Positions 55,085-64,000 of a stretch of 64,000 nt of DNA are shown in pieces. Every line of letters begins with the position of its first letter. Position 1 is the stretch's first letter. Made by a program: the position numbers and the translations under genes. The notes beneath the pieces are model-generated. The model saw only the letters and a list, made by a program, of their open reading frames with translations, was not told the origin of the DNA and ran no database searches. The DNA comes from an uncultured Bacteroidota bacterium (GTDB lineage Bacteria > Bacteroidota > Bacteroidia > Chitinophagales > Chitinophagaceae): the NCBI GenBank assembly GCA_903882805.1, contig CAIRYK010000048.1, positions 1 through 64,000 of the forward strand, in the 5' to 3' direction.

Positions 55085-55576
55085 TTATTTTTTCTTTATA
55101 AAGCCTGTTTTTTTCCAGCTTCTATCCCGCTCCTGTTTTCCGAAATTATCCATTTCAGTGGCAAGCTGTTTCAGGAAACCAGGTCCCCAACCTGCATTGT
55201 ATATTTTCTTAGTTTTATTGGTGTATTTTATCTCGTAAATAATACCCGGTAGGTCGGGTATACGGTTGTCATATTCATCGAGGCAAGTATCTACCCGGTA
55301 ATCTTTAAACTTGGTAATCAGCTCCATTGTTTTTACCGCAGCAAGTTTTTTAGTGAATATACCTGTGTCTGGCAGGTTCATGGTAGCTGTATAGGTTACC
55401 AACCCCGATTTGTTCAGTTCGATGGTATAATCAGGGCAACGACCATAGCAGGTTGTGCGGTGCATAGACACAGATATAATTTCATTTGCCGCCTGAGTCT
55501 TTTTTTTCTTTTTCGTGCGCGCATCGGCCGAAAAACCTACTGCAACTGCCAACAGGAACAGGATTATTTTCTTCAT
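55085..55576 (-). CDS. DUF6438-type secreted protein
   Basis: A protein of 163 residues: signal peptide (cut near SADA), a Lys-rich stretch (TKKKKKTQ), then the domain with TTCYGRCPDYTIEL, the marker of the DUF6438 family as I recall it, ending with TNKTKKIYNAGWGPGFL. The two Cys in CYGRC are probably paired or bind a ligand. Function unknown. Single gene between the terminator and the divergent dprA. Confidence 0.8.
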   Translation of the reverse strand: MKKIILFLLAVAVGFSADARTKKKKKTQAANEIISVSMHRTTCYGRCPDYTIELNKSGLVTYTATMNLPDTGIFTKKLAAVKTMELITKFKDYRVDTCLDEYDNRIPDLPGIIYEIKYTNKTKKIYNAGWGPGFLKQLATEMDNFGKQERDRSWKKTGFIKKK

Positions 55577-55771
55577 TTTCTTTAATTTACAACGCCAAAG
55601 ATACTTTTAAAATAACGAAATTTTGAAAGACCGATTTTGATAGAGCCTGTTTAGTGTATATGTTTTTAAGGATTTGATTCAGTTGCATATCCAAAATATT
55701 GGTCTCAAGTCGGCTATATGTTATTTACAAAGTGCATTGGGGTTTTTGTGAATACTATATACCATGCAAAT

Positions 55772-56884
55772 ATGCTGCCAAAAGAAGAGCACGAAGAAGT
55801 TTTTTACCAATTAGCATTAATAAATGTACCAGGAATAGGCGCCAAAACAGGCAGGGTGTTGCTGGAACGCTTCGGAAGCGCTATAAATGTTTTCAAAGCT
55901 CCACTCAAAGAGCTAAGAATTGTAGATGGCGTTGGCGAGTTTAAAGTTCGCGGATTCAAGGAACCAGACTTGTTGTTGAAAGCGGGAAAGGAATTGGATC
56001 ATGTGATAAAACACAACATTAACGTGTATTATCAGAATGGTCCATACCCTAAAAGGCTCATGAATTGCACCGATGCGCCGCTTATATTGTTTGCCAAAGG
56101 CAACGCCGACCTGGATGCGCCAAAGGTTGTAGCTATTGTAGGCACGCGCAAGAATACTGACTACGGTGTAAAACTCACTGAGGAGCTTGTAGAAGGGCTC
56201 AAGCCTTTGGGCAATGTGCTGATAGTAAGCGGATTGGCTTTGGGTATAGATGCAGTAGCGCACAAAAAGAGCGTACAATGCGGTTTGCCTACGGTAGGGG
56301 TGCTTGCACACGGATTGGACAGGATATACCCCGCAATCAACAAAGACCTTGCCACGCAGATGATAAGCAATGGTGGCCTGCTTACAGAGTATCCTTCAGA
56401 AACCATCCCCGATCGTAATAATTTCCCGATGCGGAATAGAATTGTAGCCGGCATGAGCGATGTGACGGTGGTGGTGGAAAGTCACACCTCGGGCGGCGCA
56501 CTGATAACCGCACACATGGCCAGCGGCTATAATCGCGAAGTGGCCGCTTATCCTGGACGGGTAAACGATACACGAAGCGCGGGCTGTAATGAGCTGATAC
56601 GCACCAATATTGCTGCCATGATAACAAAGGCCGACGACCTTATAGATATGATGAACTGGAGCAAAGAAACAAAGCCAAAGACTGTGCAGAAACAATTATT
56701 TATTACATTGACAGCAGATGAGCAAAAGATAGTGGATCTGTTGCAAACAAAAGATACCGTTCACTCCGACGAATTATATCATCATACCGGTTTGGCCAGT
56801 TCGCAGTTGGCTGCAACATTATTGGGTTTAGAAATGCAAGGGGTTATCAAGACACTCCCCGGAAAGAATTATAAGATATTTTGA
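55772..56884 (+). CDS. dprA: DNA-processing protein DprA
   Basis: A protein of 370 residues from the ATG at 55772 (the frame is open 18 codons earlier, to 55718). Helix-hairpin-helix N-terminus (LALINVPGIGAKTGRVLLERFG), Rossmann-like core with VAIVGTRKNTDYGV, VSGLALGIDAVAHKKSV and HTSGGALITAHMA, and a C-terminal winged-helix (DTVHSDELYHHTGL). It loads RecA on single-stranded DNA during natural transformation. No other competence gene is in the window. Confidence 0.95.
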   Translation: MLPKEEHEEVFYQLALINVPGIGAKTGRVLLERFGSAINVFKAPLKELRIVDGVGEFKVRGFKEPDLLLKAGKELDHVIKHNINVYYQNGPYPKRLMNCTDAPLILFAKGNADLDAPKVVAIVGTRKNTDYGVKLTEELVEGLKPLGNVLIVSGLALGIDAVAHKKSVQCGLPTVGVLAHGLDRIYPAINKDLATQMISNGGLLTEYPSETIPDRNNFPMRNRIVAGMSDVTVVVESHTSGGALITAHMASGYNREVAAYPGRVNDTRSAGCNELIRTNIAAMITKADDLIDMMNWSKETKPKTVQKQLFITLTADEQKIVDLLQTKDTVHSDELYHHTGLASSQLAATLLGLEMQGVIKTLPGKNYKIF

Positions 56885-56898
56885 TGCAGATTAGGTTT

Positions 56899-57363
56899 TT
56901 ATTCGCGCCCCCGACCAAATCGGTCGGCGCCTCCTTCACGACGTTGTTCGAGCCGTTTTTTTAACATCTGTTTAAATTCGCGTTCTGCAACGTATAGTTC
57001 TGCGAGTTGCTGCGCTGAAATTACCTTAAGGAAACGATCGTTGTACTTACGTTTAGTATCTATTACTTTTTCCTGATAATCCAGATTGTCATCAACATAT
57101 TGCCGGGCCGTGGCGTTGTCGGCATCCTGCAGGTTTTTGTCGCGGAATTTCAAAAGGTAAGATTTTCGGGTGGCGCGTATTTCCGCCTCGTATTCGTTGT
57201 AAACCGGCACAAAAGCTGCCGCCTGATCTCCGGTTAGGTGCAATCGGTCGGTGAGGTAGGCAACTTTTGCAGCATGTATTCGTTCCATTGGTCGTCCACG
57301 TTGCGCGAAGCCATTGGGTATTGTTACTAAAAATACCAGAACGATGGTGAGTATATTTTTCAT
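56899..57363 (-). CDS. Spy/CpxP-like periplasmic protein
   Basis: A protein of 154 residues with a signal peptide (cut after GFAQ). The remainder is highly helical and charged: AYLTDRLHLTGDQAAAFVPVYNEYEAEIRATRK, LDYQEKVIDTKRKYNDRFLKVISAQQLAELY. The L-T-x-x-Q-A pattern and the later ISAQQLAELY half-repeat recall the LTxxQ motifs of Spy/CpxP stress proteins. The Arg/Gly-rich tail is unusual. Third gene of the sigma/anti-sigma operon (59 nt after it), so it may be a stress-response product. Confidence 0.8.
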   Translation of the reverse strand: MKNILTIVLVFLVTIPNGFAQRGRPMERIHAAKVAYLTDRLHLTGDQAAAFVPVYNEYEAEIRATRKSYLLKFRDKNLQDADNATARQYVDDNLDYQEKVIDTKRKYNDRFLKVISAQQLAELYVAEREFKQMLKKRLEQRREGGADRFGRGRE

Positions 57364-57422
57364 TTTTTGGTTCTTTACTTAATTTTTATACTGTACTGTG
57401 TGGTTAAATTGGCGCTTACAAT

Positions 57423-58058
57423 TTAATCCCAACCTGTTTCGTTGAGATATTCAACTATTTCCGTGTTGTTTACAGGCAGCGACGCCAGCGCGGCTGCGTC
57501 CACAGTTGTTTCAGCATCATCTTTTTCAATTTTTGAAATATAATCGTTTATTTCACTATCTGCAGCGCTCGCCAATATTGTCTCATGGCTGTTTTGAATA
57601 GGCGCATAAAATGTCTGGTGGGATATCAGTCCTATCCCTAAAACAAGTATCGCAGCTAAACTCCACTTAATATAAGGGAGTATGTTTATTTTCTTAAATT
57701 TTACGGTGGGCCTTGCGGCTGTTTTAGCTAGTATTTCTGATGGTAAATTATCGAAGTAACCGGCTGGTGCTGCGAAGGGTAGTGTTTTAATAGCTCCTTC
57801 CACGTTATCAACCATAGCTATAACTGTCTTTTCAGTAAGCGTCTCGAAATAACCGTCAGGAATCAAGTAGGGCATTGCCTTAGATTTTTGCAAATGGTGT
57901 CCTGTCTCTACATCTATATTGTAGATCTGGCTAGTTACCTCGTTTTCAAGCAATGAAAAATAATTCGGGGGTACTGTATGGGGCATATTACGCGGCAAAC
58001 CTAAAAGACTGCTGCCCAGTTCCTCAAGTTCAGCGTATATGTCTTGCTCTGTATTCAT
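57423..58058 (-). CDS. Putative anti-sigma factor with three P-x-x-YF motifs
   Basis: A protein of 211 residues with one membrane span (about 131-148). The cytoplasmic N-terminal part carries three similar segments: VPPNYFSLLENEV (29), IPDGYFETLTEKT (66) and APAGYFDNLPSEI (97). The periplasmic part is acidic. It follows the ECF sigma gene by 33 nt, the usual place for its membrane-bound inhibitor, but I do not see a zinc anti-sigma HxxxCxxC motif, so the role rests on context and topology. Confidence 0.72.
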   Translation of the reverse strand: MNTEQDIYAELEELGSSLLGLPRNMPHTVPPNYFSLLENEVTSQIYNIDVETGHHLQKSKAMPYLIPDGYFETLTEKTVIAMVDNVEGAIKTLPFAAPAGYFDNLPSEILAKTAARPTVKFKKINILPYIKWSLAAILVLGIGLISHQTFYAPIQNSHETILASAADSEINDYISKIEKDDAETTVDAAALASLPVNNTEIVEYLNETGWD

Positions 58059-58091
58059 GATATTACTTGGACAGTTGTAAAATTAAAAAGT

Positions 58092-58652
58092 TTAATTATT
58101 CTTAAGGTAGCCCTCTACCTTCTTGACCGCATGATGATAGGAGGCTTTCAGCGCGCCGACAGATGTGCCTAAAACAACCGACATTTCTTCATAGGGCATT
58201 TCGTCGTAATAGCGCAGATTAAAAACCACGGCTTGTTTTTCCGGTAGGGTATGAATCGCTTGCTGTAGCTTCCATTCTATTTTGTTTGGGTCATAATTTT
58301 GTTGTGCAATGAGCCTGTTAGAGAATATATTCTCGTTGTCGCTCAAAGATATTGCGGTGCGTTTTTTCTTTTGCTCCATCCATGTCAGGGTTTCATTGGT
58401 GGCAATTCTGTATAGCCATGTATACAAATGTGCGTCGCCTCTGAAATCCTGAATGTTTTTCCACACCTTTATAAATACGTTTTGCAAAATATCGTTGGTA
58501 TCTTCATGTTCTATTACCAGACGGCGGATATGCCAGTATAGGCGTTCCTGGTACTTACGTACCAACTGGCTGAAGGCAGCTTCGCGCCGGCTATCATCTT
58601 TTAAAGATGCCAATAATACATGATCGTCGGTTTGATTGCCGGAAAAATACAT
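58092..58652 (-). CDS. ECF-type RNA polymerase sigma factor
   Basis: A protein of 186 residues. Region 2: FSQLVRKYQERLYWHIRRLV ... DTNDILQNVFIKVWKNI, with TWLYRIATNETL. Region 4: LPEKQAVVFNLRYYDEMPYEEMSVVLGTSVGALKASYHHA. This is RpoE-like. It would direct transcription of an envelope or stress regulon and probably its own operon with the putative anti-sigma and the Spy-like gene. I could not identify its cognate promoter. Confidence 0.94.
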   Translation of the reverse strand: MYFSGNQTDDHVLLASLKDDSRREAAFSQLVRKYQERLYWHIRRLVIEHEDTNDILQNVFIKVWKNIQDFRGDAHLYTWLYRIATNETLTWMEQKKKRTAISLSDNENIFSNRLIAQQNYDPNKIEWKLQQAIHTLPEKQAVVFNLRYYDEMPYEEMSVVLGTSVGALKASYHHAVKKVEGYLKNN

Positions 58653-58735
58653 TCGATTATTTGTTGATCAATAGGACGGTTTTTAGTGCGATAAGTTTAA
58701 TACAGTTAAAAAGGAACCCCTTTTCTGTACGTATA

Positions 58736-59485
58736 TTAATTTGTTTTTTGTTCCCACACCCATAGGGCTTGTCCGTGGCTATAGTGTTCAATAGTTCCAT
58801 TTTCAAGTTGTACACATAACATACCATTAGGTTCAGTATTCAGTATGGTTGCGTTCCATTGCAAATTATTGTCTGTAAAAAGTTGAGTTTGGCCTTTTTT
58901 ATACAGGCGGTTATTGTATTGTTTCATTCTTTCTGCAATTGGTTGCACACTGTTTGCTGCTTTCAAAATTTCATTGCGAATGAGGTAGCGAAGCTCTTTT
59001 AGATCATATTTTTCGCCGGAGTTAATTTTCAGTGAAGTTGCAAATGGCAAAGTGTCATTAAAGCAGCTTTGATTGACATTAAGTCCTAATCCTATTACTG
59101 CGTGGGTCCAATTAGCGCCTCTAATTACATTTTCTATAAGTATCCCCCCTGCCTTTTTGTCATTGATGATAATATCGTTTGGCCATTTAATATGTAATTG
59201 CCAGTTATCGTTCAATTTTGCCAAAACATTTGCAATTGCCACCGTTACCGACGCATTAAATGCAAATTGCGCCGAAATGGCATCCTTAGGTTGAACAATA
59301 ACACTCATTAACAAGCTGTCACCAGGCGCATCTACCCAGGTTCTTCCACGCTGACCTTTTCCTTCGGTCTGGCTATTAGCTACAATTGTCAGTCCGGGCT
59401 GTGCCTTATCGGCATCTATCAATTGCATGGCATAGTTATTGGTACTGTCTATGCAATCGAGTTCAATAATAAAGGAATCTATCAA
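58736..59485 (-). CDS. birA: Biotin-[acetyl-CoA-carboxylase] ligase
   Basis: A protein of 249 residues. Catalytic motifs: DSTNNYAM, the biotinyl-AMP loop in EGKGQRGRTW (about 41-50), WPNDI with the lysine before it, and GGILIENV. No N-terminal DNA-binding domain, so it is a ligase only. It attaches biotin to the carrier protein of acetyl-CoA carboxylase and other carboxylases. The only start that fits the family N-terminus is TTG at 59485. Divergent from rsfS across 82 nt. Confidence 0.93.
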   Translation of the reverse strand: MIDSFIIELDCIDSTNNYAMQLIDADKAQPGLTIVANSQTEGKGQRGRTWVDAPGDSLLMSVIVQPKDAISAQFAFNASVTVAIANVLAKLNDNWQLHIKWPNDIIINDKKAGGILIENVIRGANWTHAVIGLGLNVNQSCFNDTLPFATSLKINSGEKYDLKELRYLIRNEILKAANSVQPIAERMKQYNNRLYKKGQTQLFTDNNLQWNATILNTEPNGMLCVQLENGTIEHYSHGQALWVWEQKTN

Positions 59486-59567
59486 AGTTGTGTGGTTAAG
59501 TGAGAAAAGATTTATAATTTTGGTAAGTCGTAAAGATATTGCTAAACAAAATTAAGCAACTAAAAAT

Positions 59568-59960
59568 TTGGAGCAAATAGTAACCGGAATACAGGAAAAG
59601 AAGAAAACGGCAAGCCGCTTAACAAAAAATAGCAAATTGTTTAAGTGTATTATCAACGCCATTCAAGATAAAAAAGGGGAGGGAATAGTATCTCTGGACC
59701 TTAGGAAAATTGACGAAGCAGTAGCAGACTATTTTATTTTGTGTGAAGCTAAGTCGAATGTGCAAATTAACGCGATTGCTCAGAATATTGAAAGCGAGGT
59801 AGATATGGAGTGTGAAGAAAGACCTTTTCATATAGAGAGAGGACCTACCTGGACGTTGGTAGACTATGTAAATATCGTGGTTCATATATTTCATCCCGAT
59901 CAAAGGTCATTTTATAATCTGGAAGGATTGTGGGAAGATGCCCCGAAAGCAGAGCATTAA
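59568..59960 (+). CDS. rsfS: Ribosomal silencing factor RsfS
   Basis: A protein of 130 residues. The family core VSLDLRKIDEAVADYFILCEAKSNVQINAIA and the WTLVDYVNIVVHIFHPDQRSFYNLEGLW end are intact. It binds L14 (uL14) of the large ribosomal subunit and blocks subunit joining when nutrients are low. The start is TTG at 59568: there is no in-frame ATG between the upstream TAA (about 59553) and the conserved region. TAATTTTG at 59515-59522 is a possible -7 box. ftsH follows 126 nt later. Confidence 0.92.
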   Translation: MEQIVTGIQEKKKTASRLTKNSKLFKCIINAIQDKKGEGIVSLDLRKIDEAVADYFILCEAKSNVQINAIAQNIESEVDMECEERPFHIERGPTWTLVDYVNIVVHIFHPDQRSFYNLEGLWEDAPKAEH

Positions 59961-60086
59961 GCAATATTGAGCTATAATGTTCAGTTATATTGCCTGTATA
60001 AGTTTAGGAATAAGGACAATGCGCACAAGCGATTTGTCTGCTTTTAGATAAATAAATTGTATTAAGCATAACGTTTCAAACATAAG

Positions 60087-62090
60087 ATGGAAGATAATAA
60101 TCAGATACCCGGGCCAAAACCGGGAGGTGAAAACCCTAATCAGCGCAAAGGTCCTAAATTCAATATTTACTGGATCTACGGTATAATACTGGTAGCAATA
60201 CTGGGCGCACAATTTATAGGCGGCAGTTTTGGCGCCGCTACACCTGAGCTAAGTTTTCAGGACCTGAAAGTAAATTTGCAGGAAGACAAGGTGAGCAAGC
60301 TTGTAGTGATTAATAACGATCACGTAGAAGTTTATGTGAAACCGGGCGCTACATTACCTCCAATCGCAGGCAGAACACCTGCAAATACCAACAATGCAAA
60401 AACAGACAAAACACCAGCCTATTCATTTAAAATAGGTTCTGTAGACCGCTTTGGTAAAGATCTGGACGAAGTACAGAAAAATACAGCAGAAGCCAACAAA
60501 GTGCCGGTTATGTACGATCAGCAGGGCGACTATCTGCATATTCTGTTTTCTACATTCGTCATCCCTATTATATTTATAGTGGCCATGTGGTTCCTTATTT
60601 TCCGTAAAATGGGATCGGGCGGTGGAGCTGGCGGCGCAGGCGGTATTTTCAATATTGGCAAGTCAAAAGCCCAATTGTTTGAAAAAGGAACGCGCGTTAA
60701 CATCACCTTCAACGATGTTGCTGGGCTAGATGAGGCTAAAGTAGAGGTAATGGAGATTGTGGATTTTCTGAAAAATCCTAAGAAATATACTGCTTTGGGT
60801 GGTAAGATACCTAAAGGAGCATTGCTTGTAGGTCCTCCGGGCACTGGTAAAACATTGCTTGCAAAAGCTATGGCAGGCGAAGCGCAAGTGCCTTTCTTCT
60901 CTATGTCGGGTTCCGATTTCGTGGAGTTGTTTGTGGGTGTGGGCGCTAGCCGTGTACGCGATTTGTTTAAACAAGCTCGCGAAAAAGCCCCTTGTATTGT
61001 CTTTATTGATGAAATAGATGCAATAGGCAGGGCTCGCGGCAAAAACGTGGTAATGAGCAATGATGAGCGTGAGAATACACTGAATCAGTTGCTGGTAGAA
61101 ATGGATGGTTTTAGCGGAGATAGCGGTATAATAGTGCTTGCTGCCACCAACCGACCAGATGTACTGGATACAGCCTTGTTGCGCCCGGGTCGTTTCGACA
61201 GACAGATATCAATAGACATTCCGGATGTGAAGGGAAGAGAGAAGATATTTGATGTGCATTTGAAGCCGATCAAGAAATCTAAAGACCTTAATATTCGCAA
61301 ACTGGCCTTACAGACGCCTGGATTTGCGGGCGCAGATATCGCTAACATATGCAACGAAGCCGCTCTGATTGCCGCGCGTAAAGGTAAATCTGAAGTAGAT
61401 ATGAGCGACTTCAATGACGCTATTGATCGTGTGATTGGCGGCCTTGAAAAGAAAAATAAAATAATAACTCCGGAAGAAAAGCGCATAATAGCCTATCACG
61501 AAGCAGGTCATGCGGTTTCGGGATGGTTCCTTGAGCATGCTCATCCGTTAGTAAAGGTTACTATTGTTCCCCGTGGTGTTGCTGCATTAGGTTACGCACA
61601 GTATCTGCCGAAGGAAGTATATATCCGCACCACAGATCACTTGATCGATGATATGTGTATGTCACTTGGCGGTAGGGCTGTTGAAGAGCTTATCTTTGGT
61701 AAAATATCTACCGGCGCTTTGAGCGATTTGCAGCACGTTACCCGTATGGCCTACGCTATGGTGTCGATGTACGGTATGAATGAAGTAATAGGCAATATAT
61801 CGTTCTACGATCCGCAAAACGAAAATAGTTTCTCTAAGCCATTCTCTGAAGAGACGGGTAAAATGATAGACGACGAAGTGCGCAAACTGGTGGAGATTGC
61901 CTACAAACGCGTAAAACAAATGCTTACAGACAAAACTGATGCCGTGAAACTTATAGCAGAAGAATTGCTAAAAAGGGAAGTGCTCTTTAAAGACGACATG
62001 GAGCGCCTGATAGGCAAACGTCCTTTCGAAGAAGACGCACAAGCATCTGACGACGAACAGATAGCTATTGAAAGCATGAAGTCGATTTAA
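60087..62090 (+). CDS. ftsH: ATP-dependent zinc metalloprotease FtsH
   Basis: A protein of 667 residues. Two membrane spans (about 27-45 and 155-172), with a periplasmic part between them. AAA+ domain: Walker A GPPGTGKT at 249-256, Walker [27 protein letters not shown]. Protease: HEAGH at 471-475 with the third zinc ligand (Asp) further on. A Gly/Ala-rich linker ([13 protein letters not shown]) precedes the ATPase. It degrades misfolded membrane proteins and regulatory substrates. Order rsfS-ftsH-LUD is a familiar Bacteroidota arrangement. Confidence 0.97.
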   Translation: MEDNNQIPGPKPGGENPNQRKGPKFNIYWIYGIILVAILGAQFIGGSFGAATPELSFQDLKVNLQEDKVSKLVVINNDHVEVYVKPGATLPPIAGRTPANTNNAKTDKTPAYSFKIGSVDRFGKDLDEVQKNTAEANKVPVMYDQQGDYLHILFSTFVIPIIFIVAMWFLIFRKMGSGGGAGGAGGIFNIGKSKAQLFEKGTRVNITFNDVAGLDEAKVEVMEIVDFLKNPKKYTALGGKIPKGALLVGPPGTGKTLLAKAMAGEAQVPFFSMSGSDFVELFVGVGASRVRDLFKQAREKAPCIVFIDEIDAIGRARGKNVVMSNDERENTLNQLLVEMDGFSGDSGIIVLAATNRPDVLDTALLRPGRFDRQISIDIPDVKGREKIFDVHLKPIKKSKDLNIRKLALQTPGFAGADIANICNEAALIAARKGKSEVDMSDFNDAIDRVIGGLEKKNKIITPEEKRIIAYHEAGHAVSGWFLEHAHPLVKVTIVPRGVAALGYAQYLPKEVYIRTTDHLIDDMCMSLGGRAVEELIFGKISTGALSDLQHVTRMAYAMVSMYGMNEVIGNISFYDPQNENSFSKPFSEETGKMIDDEVRKLVEIAYKRVKQMLTDKTDAVKLIAEELLKREVLFKDDMERLIGKRPFEEDAQASDDEQIAIESMKSI

Positions 62091-62110
62091 ATAATTATAT
62101 AGTACTGTTG

Positions 62111-62147
62111 AAATAAAAAGCGATGAATTTGTCATCGCTTTTTATTT
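62111..62147 (+). terminator. Terminator of ftsH
   Basis: Sixteen-base perfect arms (62111-62126 and 62132-62147) around ATTTG, with the GCGATGA/TCATCGC core and the A- and T-tracts included in the stem. Confidence 0.85.
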
Positions 62148-62202
62148 TTGCATAAAAGGTAATGCCATAGCTTACCTTGCGCAATTTTAATAACACCACT
62201 AA

Positions 62203-62865
62203 ATGCAGACATTTAAGACATCGAAGGGCAAGGAAAATATACTTAGCAGAATAAGGAAAGAACTGAATGATGCATCTACATCTATTCCGTTTCCTGAGGC
62301 AGAAAAAAGCGGAGCGCCACTATACGCCTGGCCAATTGAGGATATGGAAGAAACATTCGTCTCAGCCTTTGCCAAACTGGGTGGCAAGTTCGTTTTTTGC
62401 GAGAATGAGCTTGAATTAATGCAGAACATATTGCTGCTTAAAGAAAGCCGCGGATGGGACGATATGTTGTGCGCTGACCCAAGATTATTGAAACTATTTC
62501 AAAACAATAAAATCAATGAAATTATTGCTGCCGATGCACGCTTAGAGAGCGCTGAGGTATGCATTACAGGTTGTGAATTGCTTGTGGCGCGCACAGGGTC
62601 TATTATGGTAAGTAGCAGATTGAATCTTGGACGGATGTCTTCGGTTTATTTTCCTGTGCATATTGTGTTTGCGTATGCCAATCAGATCGTGGCGGACATT
62701 GACGACGCATTTGTGGCTATGCGTAAGAAATACGGTACTGATTTGCCCTCAATGCTCAACCTGACTACCGGGCCGAGCCGGACAGCGGATATTGAAAAAA
62801 CACTGGTGGTAGGCGTACACGGACCTGCAGAGATATTTTGTTTCTATATAAACGCAGATTTGTAA
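62203..62865 (+). CDS. LUD-domain (LutC-like) protein
   Basis: A protein of 220 residues. LUD fold landmarks: SKGKENILSRIRKEL at the N-terminus, ITGCELLVARTGSIMVSS, and near the C-terminus a TGPSRTADIEKTLVVGVHGP signature, which is the most diagnostic segment. LutC and its partners take part in lactate oxidation, but stand-alone LUD proteins next to ftsH in Bacteroidota have no assigned role. It lies 112 nt after ftsH beyond a terminator, so it is probably transcribed on its own as well. Confidence 0.9.
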   Translation: MQTFKTSKGKENILSRIRKELNDASTSIPFPEAEKSGAPLYAWPIEDMEETFVSAFAKLGGKFVFCENELELMQNILLLKESRGWDDMLCADPRLLKLFQNNKINEIIAADARLESAEVCITGCELLVARTGSIMVSSRLNLGRMSSVYFPVHIVFAYANQIVADIDDAFVAMRKKYGTDLPSMLNLTTGPSRTADIEKTLVVGVHGPAEIFCFYINADL

Positions 62866-62877
62866 ATATATTTTCTT

Positions 62878-62932
62878 TTATAAATACAATAGAGGCGACC
62901 GCAGTTAGTGGTCGCCTCTATTGTATTTATAA
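62878..62932. terminator. Long hairpin between convergent genes (bidirectional terminator)
   Basis: Arms of 23 nt (62878-62900 and 62910-62932) are exact complements around a 9-nt loop. GC-rich core AGGCGACC/GGTCGCCT, AT-rich outer halves. It lies between the LUD gene and the convergent E2 gene. Confidence 0.87.
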
Positions 62933-62955
62933 TAAATATTTTTTGCTTGCTTAGT

Positions 62956-64000
62956 TTACGCAAGCATAGTTACCGGATTTTCCAGATGCGCTTTAAGTGT
63001 TTGCAAGAACCTTGCTCCCACTGCTCCATCCACTGTTCTGTGGTCGCAGCTAAGCGTTAGTTTCATCAGCTGACGTACAACTACAGCGCCGTTTTCAACT
63101 ACTGGAGTAGGCGTAATTTTGCCCACTGCAAGTATACAGCTATCAGGTGGATTAATGATGGCAGTAAACTCGTCAATATCCATCATCCCGAGGTTGCTGA
63201 TGGTGAAGGTATTGCCTGTGAATTCCTGTGGTTGTATTTTCTTAGTGCGTGCTTTTTCTATCAGCTTGCCAGCTTCGTCGGCTATTTGAGACAATGACTT
63301 TTGATCTGCAAATTTCACTACAGGAACAATCAATCCCTCATCTACCGCTACTGCAGTGCCAATGTGAATGTGGTGGTTCTGACGGATAAATTCACCCATC
63401 CAGGAGCTATTTACAGCTGGGTGTTTGCGCAGCGCCATAGCGCATGCTTTAATCACCAGGTCGTTGAACGAAACCTTTGTACCTGCAACTTCATTTATGG
63501 CTTTACGGGCCTCTATTGCTTTGTCCATTGTAATGGTCATACGCAGGTAGAAATGCGGCGCGCTGAATTTGCTTTCAGCCAAACGCTGAGCAATGATCTT
63601 GCGCATTTGCGTAAGCGGGGTATCGGTATATCCTTCCTGACCAATAACAACCGGAGTTGTAGCTTGAGGCGCTTTTGGCGCTGGCGCAGGTTGCGGTGTA
63701 GGAACTACCTGCGACACTGGCTGCGGAGCCGGCGTAGATACCGGGGCTGCAGGAGCAGCGCTTGTAGCCGGATTGAAACTATCTATATCGCGCTTTACGA
63801 TACGGCCATTGTCGCCGCTTCCTTTTAATGCATGTAGGTTGACGCCTTTTTCTTCTGCAAGCCTTTTTGCCAATGGCGATGCTTTAATACGCTCATCGCT
63901 TTCAGTAATAACAGGTTCGGGTTCTACTACCGCTACTTCTACGGGTGTAACGTCTACAGCAGTTGCTACCGCGGTTTCAGGCATTGGTGCAGGAGCTGCA
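62956..64000 (-). CDS. Pyruvate dehydrogenase complex E2 (dihydrolipoyl acetyltransferase), 5'-partial
   Basis: The frame is open to the right edge; the ATG at 63984 lies in a Pro/Ala/Glu/Val linker (PAPMPETAV), so the N-terminal lipoyl domain or domains are outside the window. Visible parts are the E1/E3-binding domain (IKASPLAKRLAEEKGVNL, GSGDNGRIVKRDI), a second Ala/Pro-rich linker, and the catalytic domain with TQMRKIIAQRLAESK, SNLGMMDIDEFTAIINPP and the active-site His in SCDHRTVDG. The catalytic domain is of the acetyltransferase (PDH) type rather than the branched-chain type. It transfers acetyl groups from the lipoyl arm to CoA. Confidence 0.92.
   Translation of the reverse strand, partial: AAPAPMPETAVATAVDVTPVEVAVVEPEPVITESDERIKASPLAKRLAEEKGVNLHALKGSGDNGRIVKRDIDSFNPATSAAPAAPVSTPAPQPVSQVVPTPQPAPAPKAPQATTPVVIGQEGYTDTPLTQMRKIIAQRLAESKFSAPHFYLRMTITMDKAIEARKAINEVAGTKVSFNDLVIKACAMALRKHPAVNSSWMGEFIRQNHHIHIGTAVAVDEGLIVPVVKFADQKSLSQIADEAGKLIEKARTKKIQPQEFTGNTFTISNLGMMDIDEFTAIINPPDSCILAVGKITPTPVVENGAVVVRQLMKLTLSCDHRTVDGAVGARFLQTLKAHLENPVTMLA

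Overview
The window looks like a chromosomal segment of a Bacteroidota bacterium, probably of the Chitinophagales/Chitinophagaceae type (an inference from gene content and moderate GC). The supporting signs are several secreted proteins with type IX secretion (T9SS) C-terminal sorting domains, PorZ-like propeller proteins, BatD/BatE, a two-domain-fused 2-oxo acid dehydrogenase E1, a MetH without its homocysteine domain, and -7 boxes of the form TAnnTTTG, several close to genes. I see no rRNA, tRNA, CRISPR array, insertion sequence or prophage.

Layout. 1-9630: surface proteins, namely the 3' part of a giant Ig-like repeat protein (32 visible repeats of about 72 residues, cut by the left edge) and a PKD-domain protein, both with T9SS tails. 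10053-16315: a self-contained efflux operon (TetR regulator, TolC-like channel, lipoprotein adaptor, RND pump) with two near-identical dyad sites that look like TetR operators. 16405-18988: an NTF2-like protein, a small orphan protein and a secreted protein of the family often mislabelled asparagine synthetase B. 18992-26547 (minus): yidC, two tandem porZ-like genes and recO, the last two translationally coupled. 26822-36091: cobalamin-dependent methionine synthase, a PAP2-like membrane protein, gapA, an RmlD-like reductase, small secreted or DUF proteins, ubiE/menG and engB. 36103-42667: polysaccharide deacetylase, batE-batD, an SDR, a Dph6-like ATPase and fumC.

42786-49530: a second surface-protein region, with a small T9SS protein and a collagen-like fibre protein in one transcription unit, a Lys/Ala-rich secreted peptide, and a second Ig-like repeat protein related to the one at the left edge. 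49734-55576: fused branched-chain-type E1, a secreted protein of unknown function, an orphan HigA antitoxin with a relic of its toxin, and a divergent LuxC-type acyl-CoA reductase/ferredoxin pair. 55772-64000: dprA, an ECF sigma/putative anti-sigma/Spy-like operon, birA divergent from rsfS-ftsH-LUD protein, and the 3' part of a pyruvate dehydrogenase E2 gene cut by the right edge.

The genes most clearly working together are the efflux operon, the T9SS cargo proteins with PorZ (which acts at the T9SS attachment step), and the sigma/anti-sigma operon. Many gene ends carry long, nearly perfect hairpins; the most extreme is a 58-bp palindrome at 33652-33709. No completely new multi-gene system stands out. 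The best leads are the giant paired-cysteine repeat proteins, the putative TetR operator pair, the higB relic and the long terminal hairpins.
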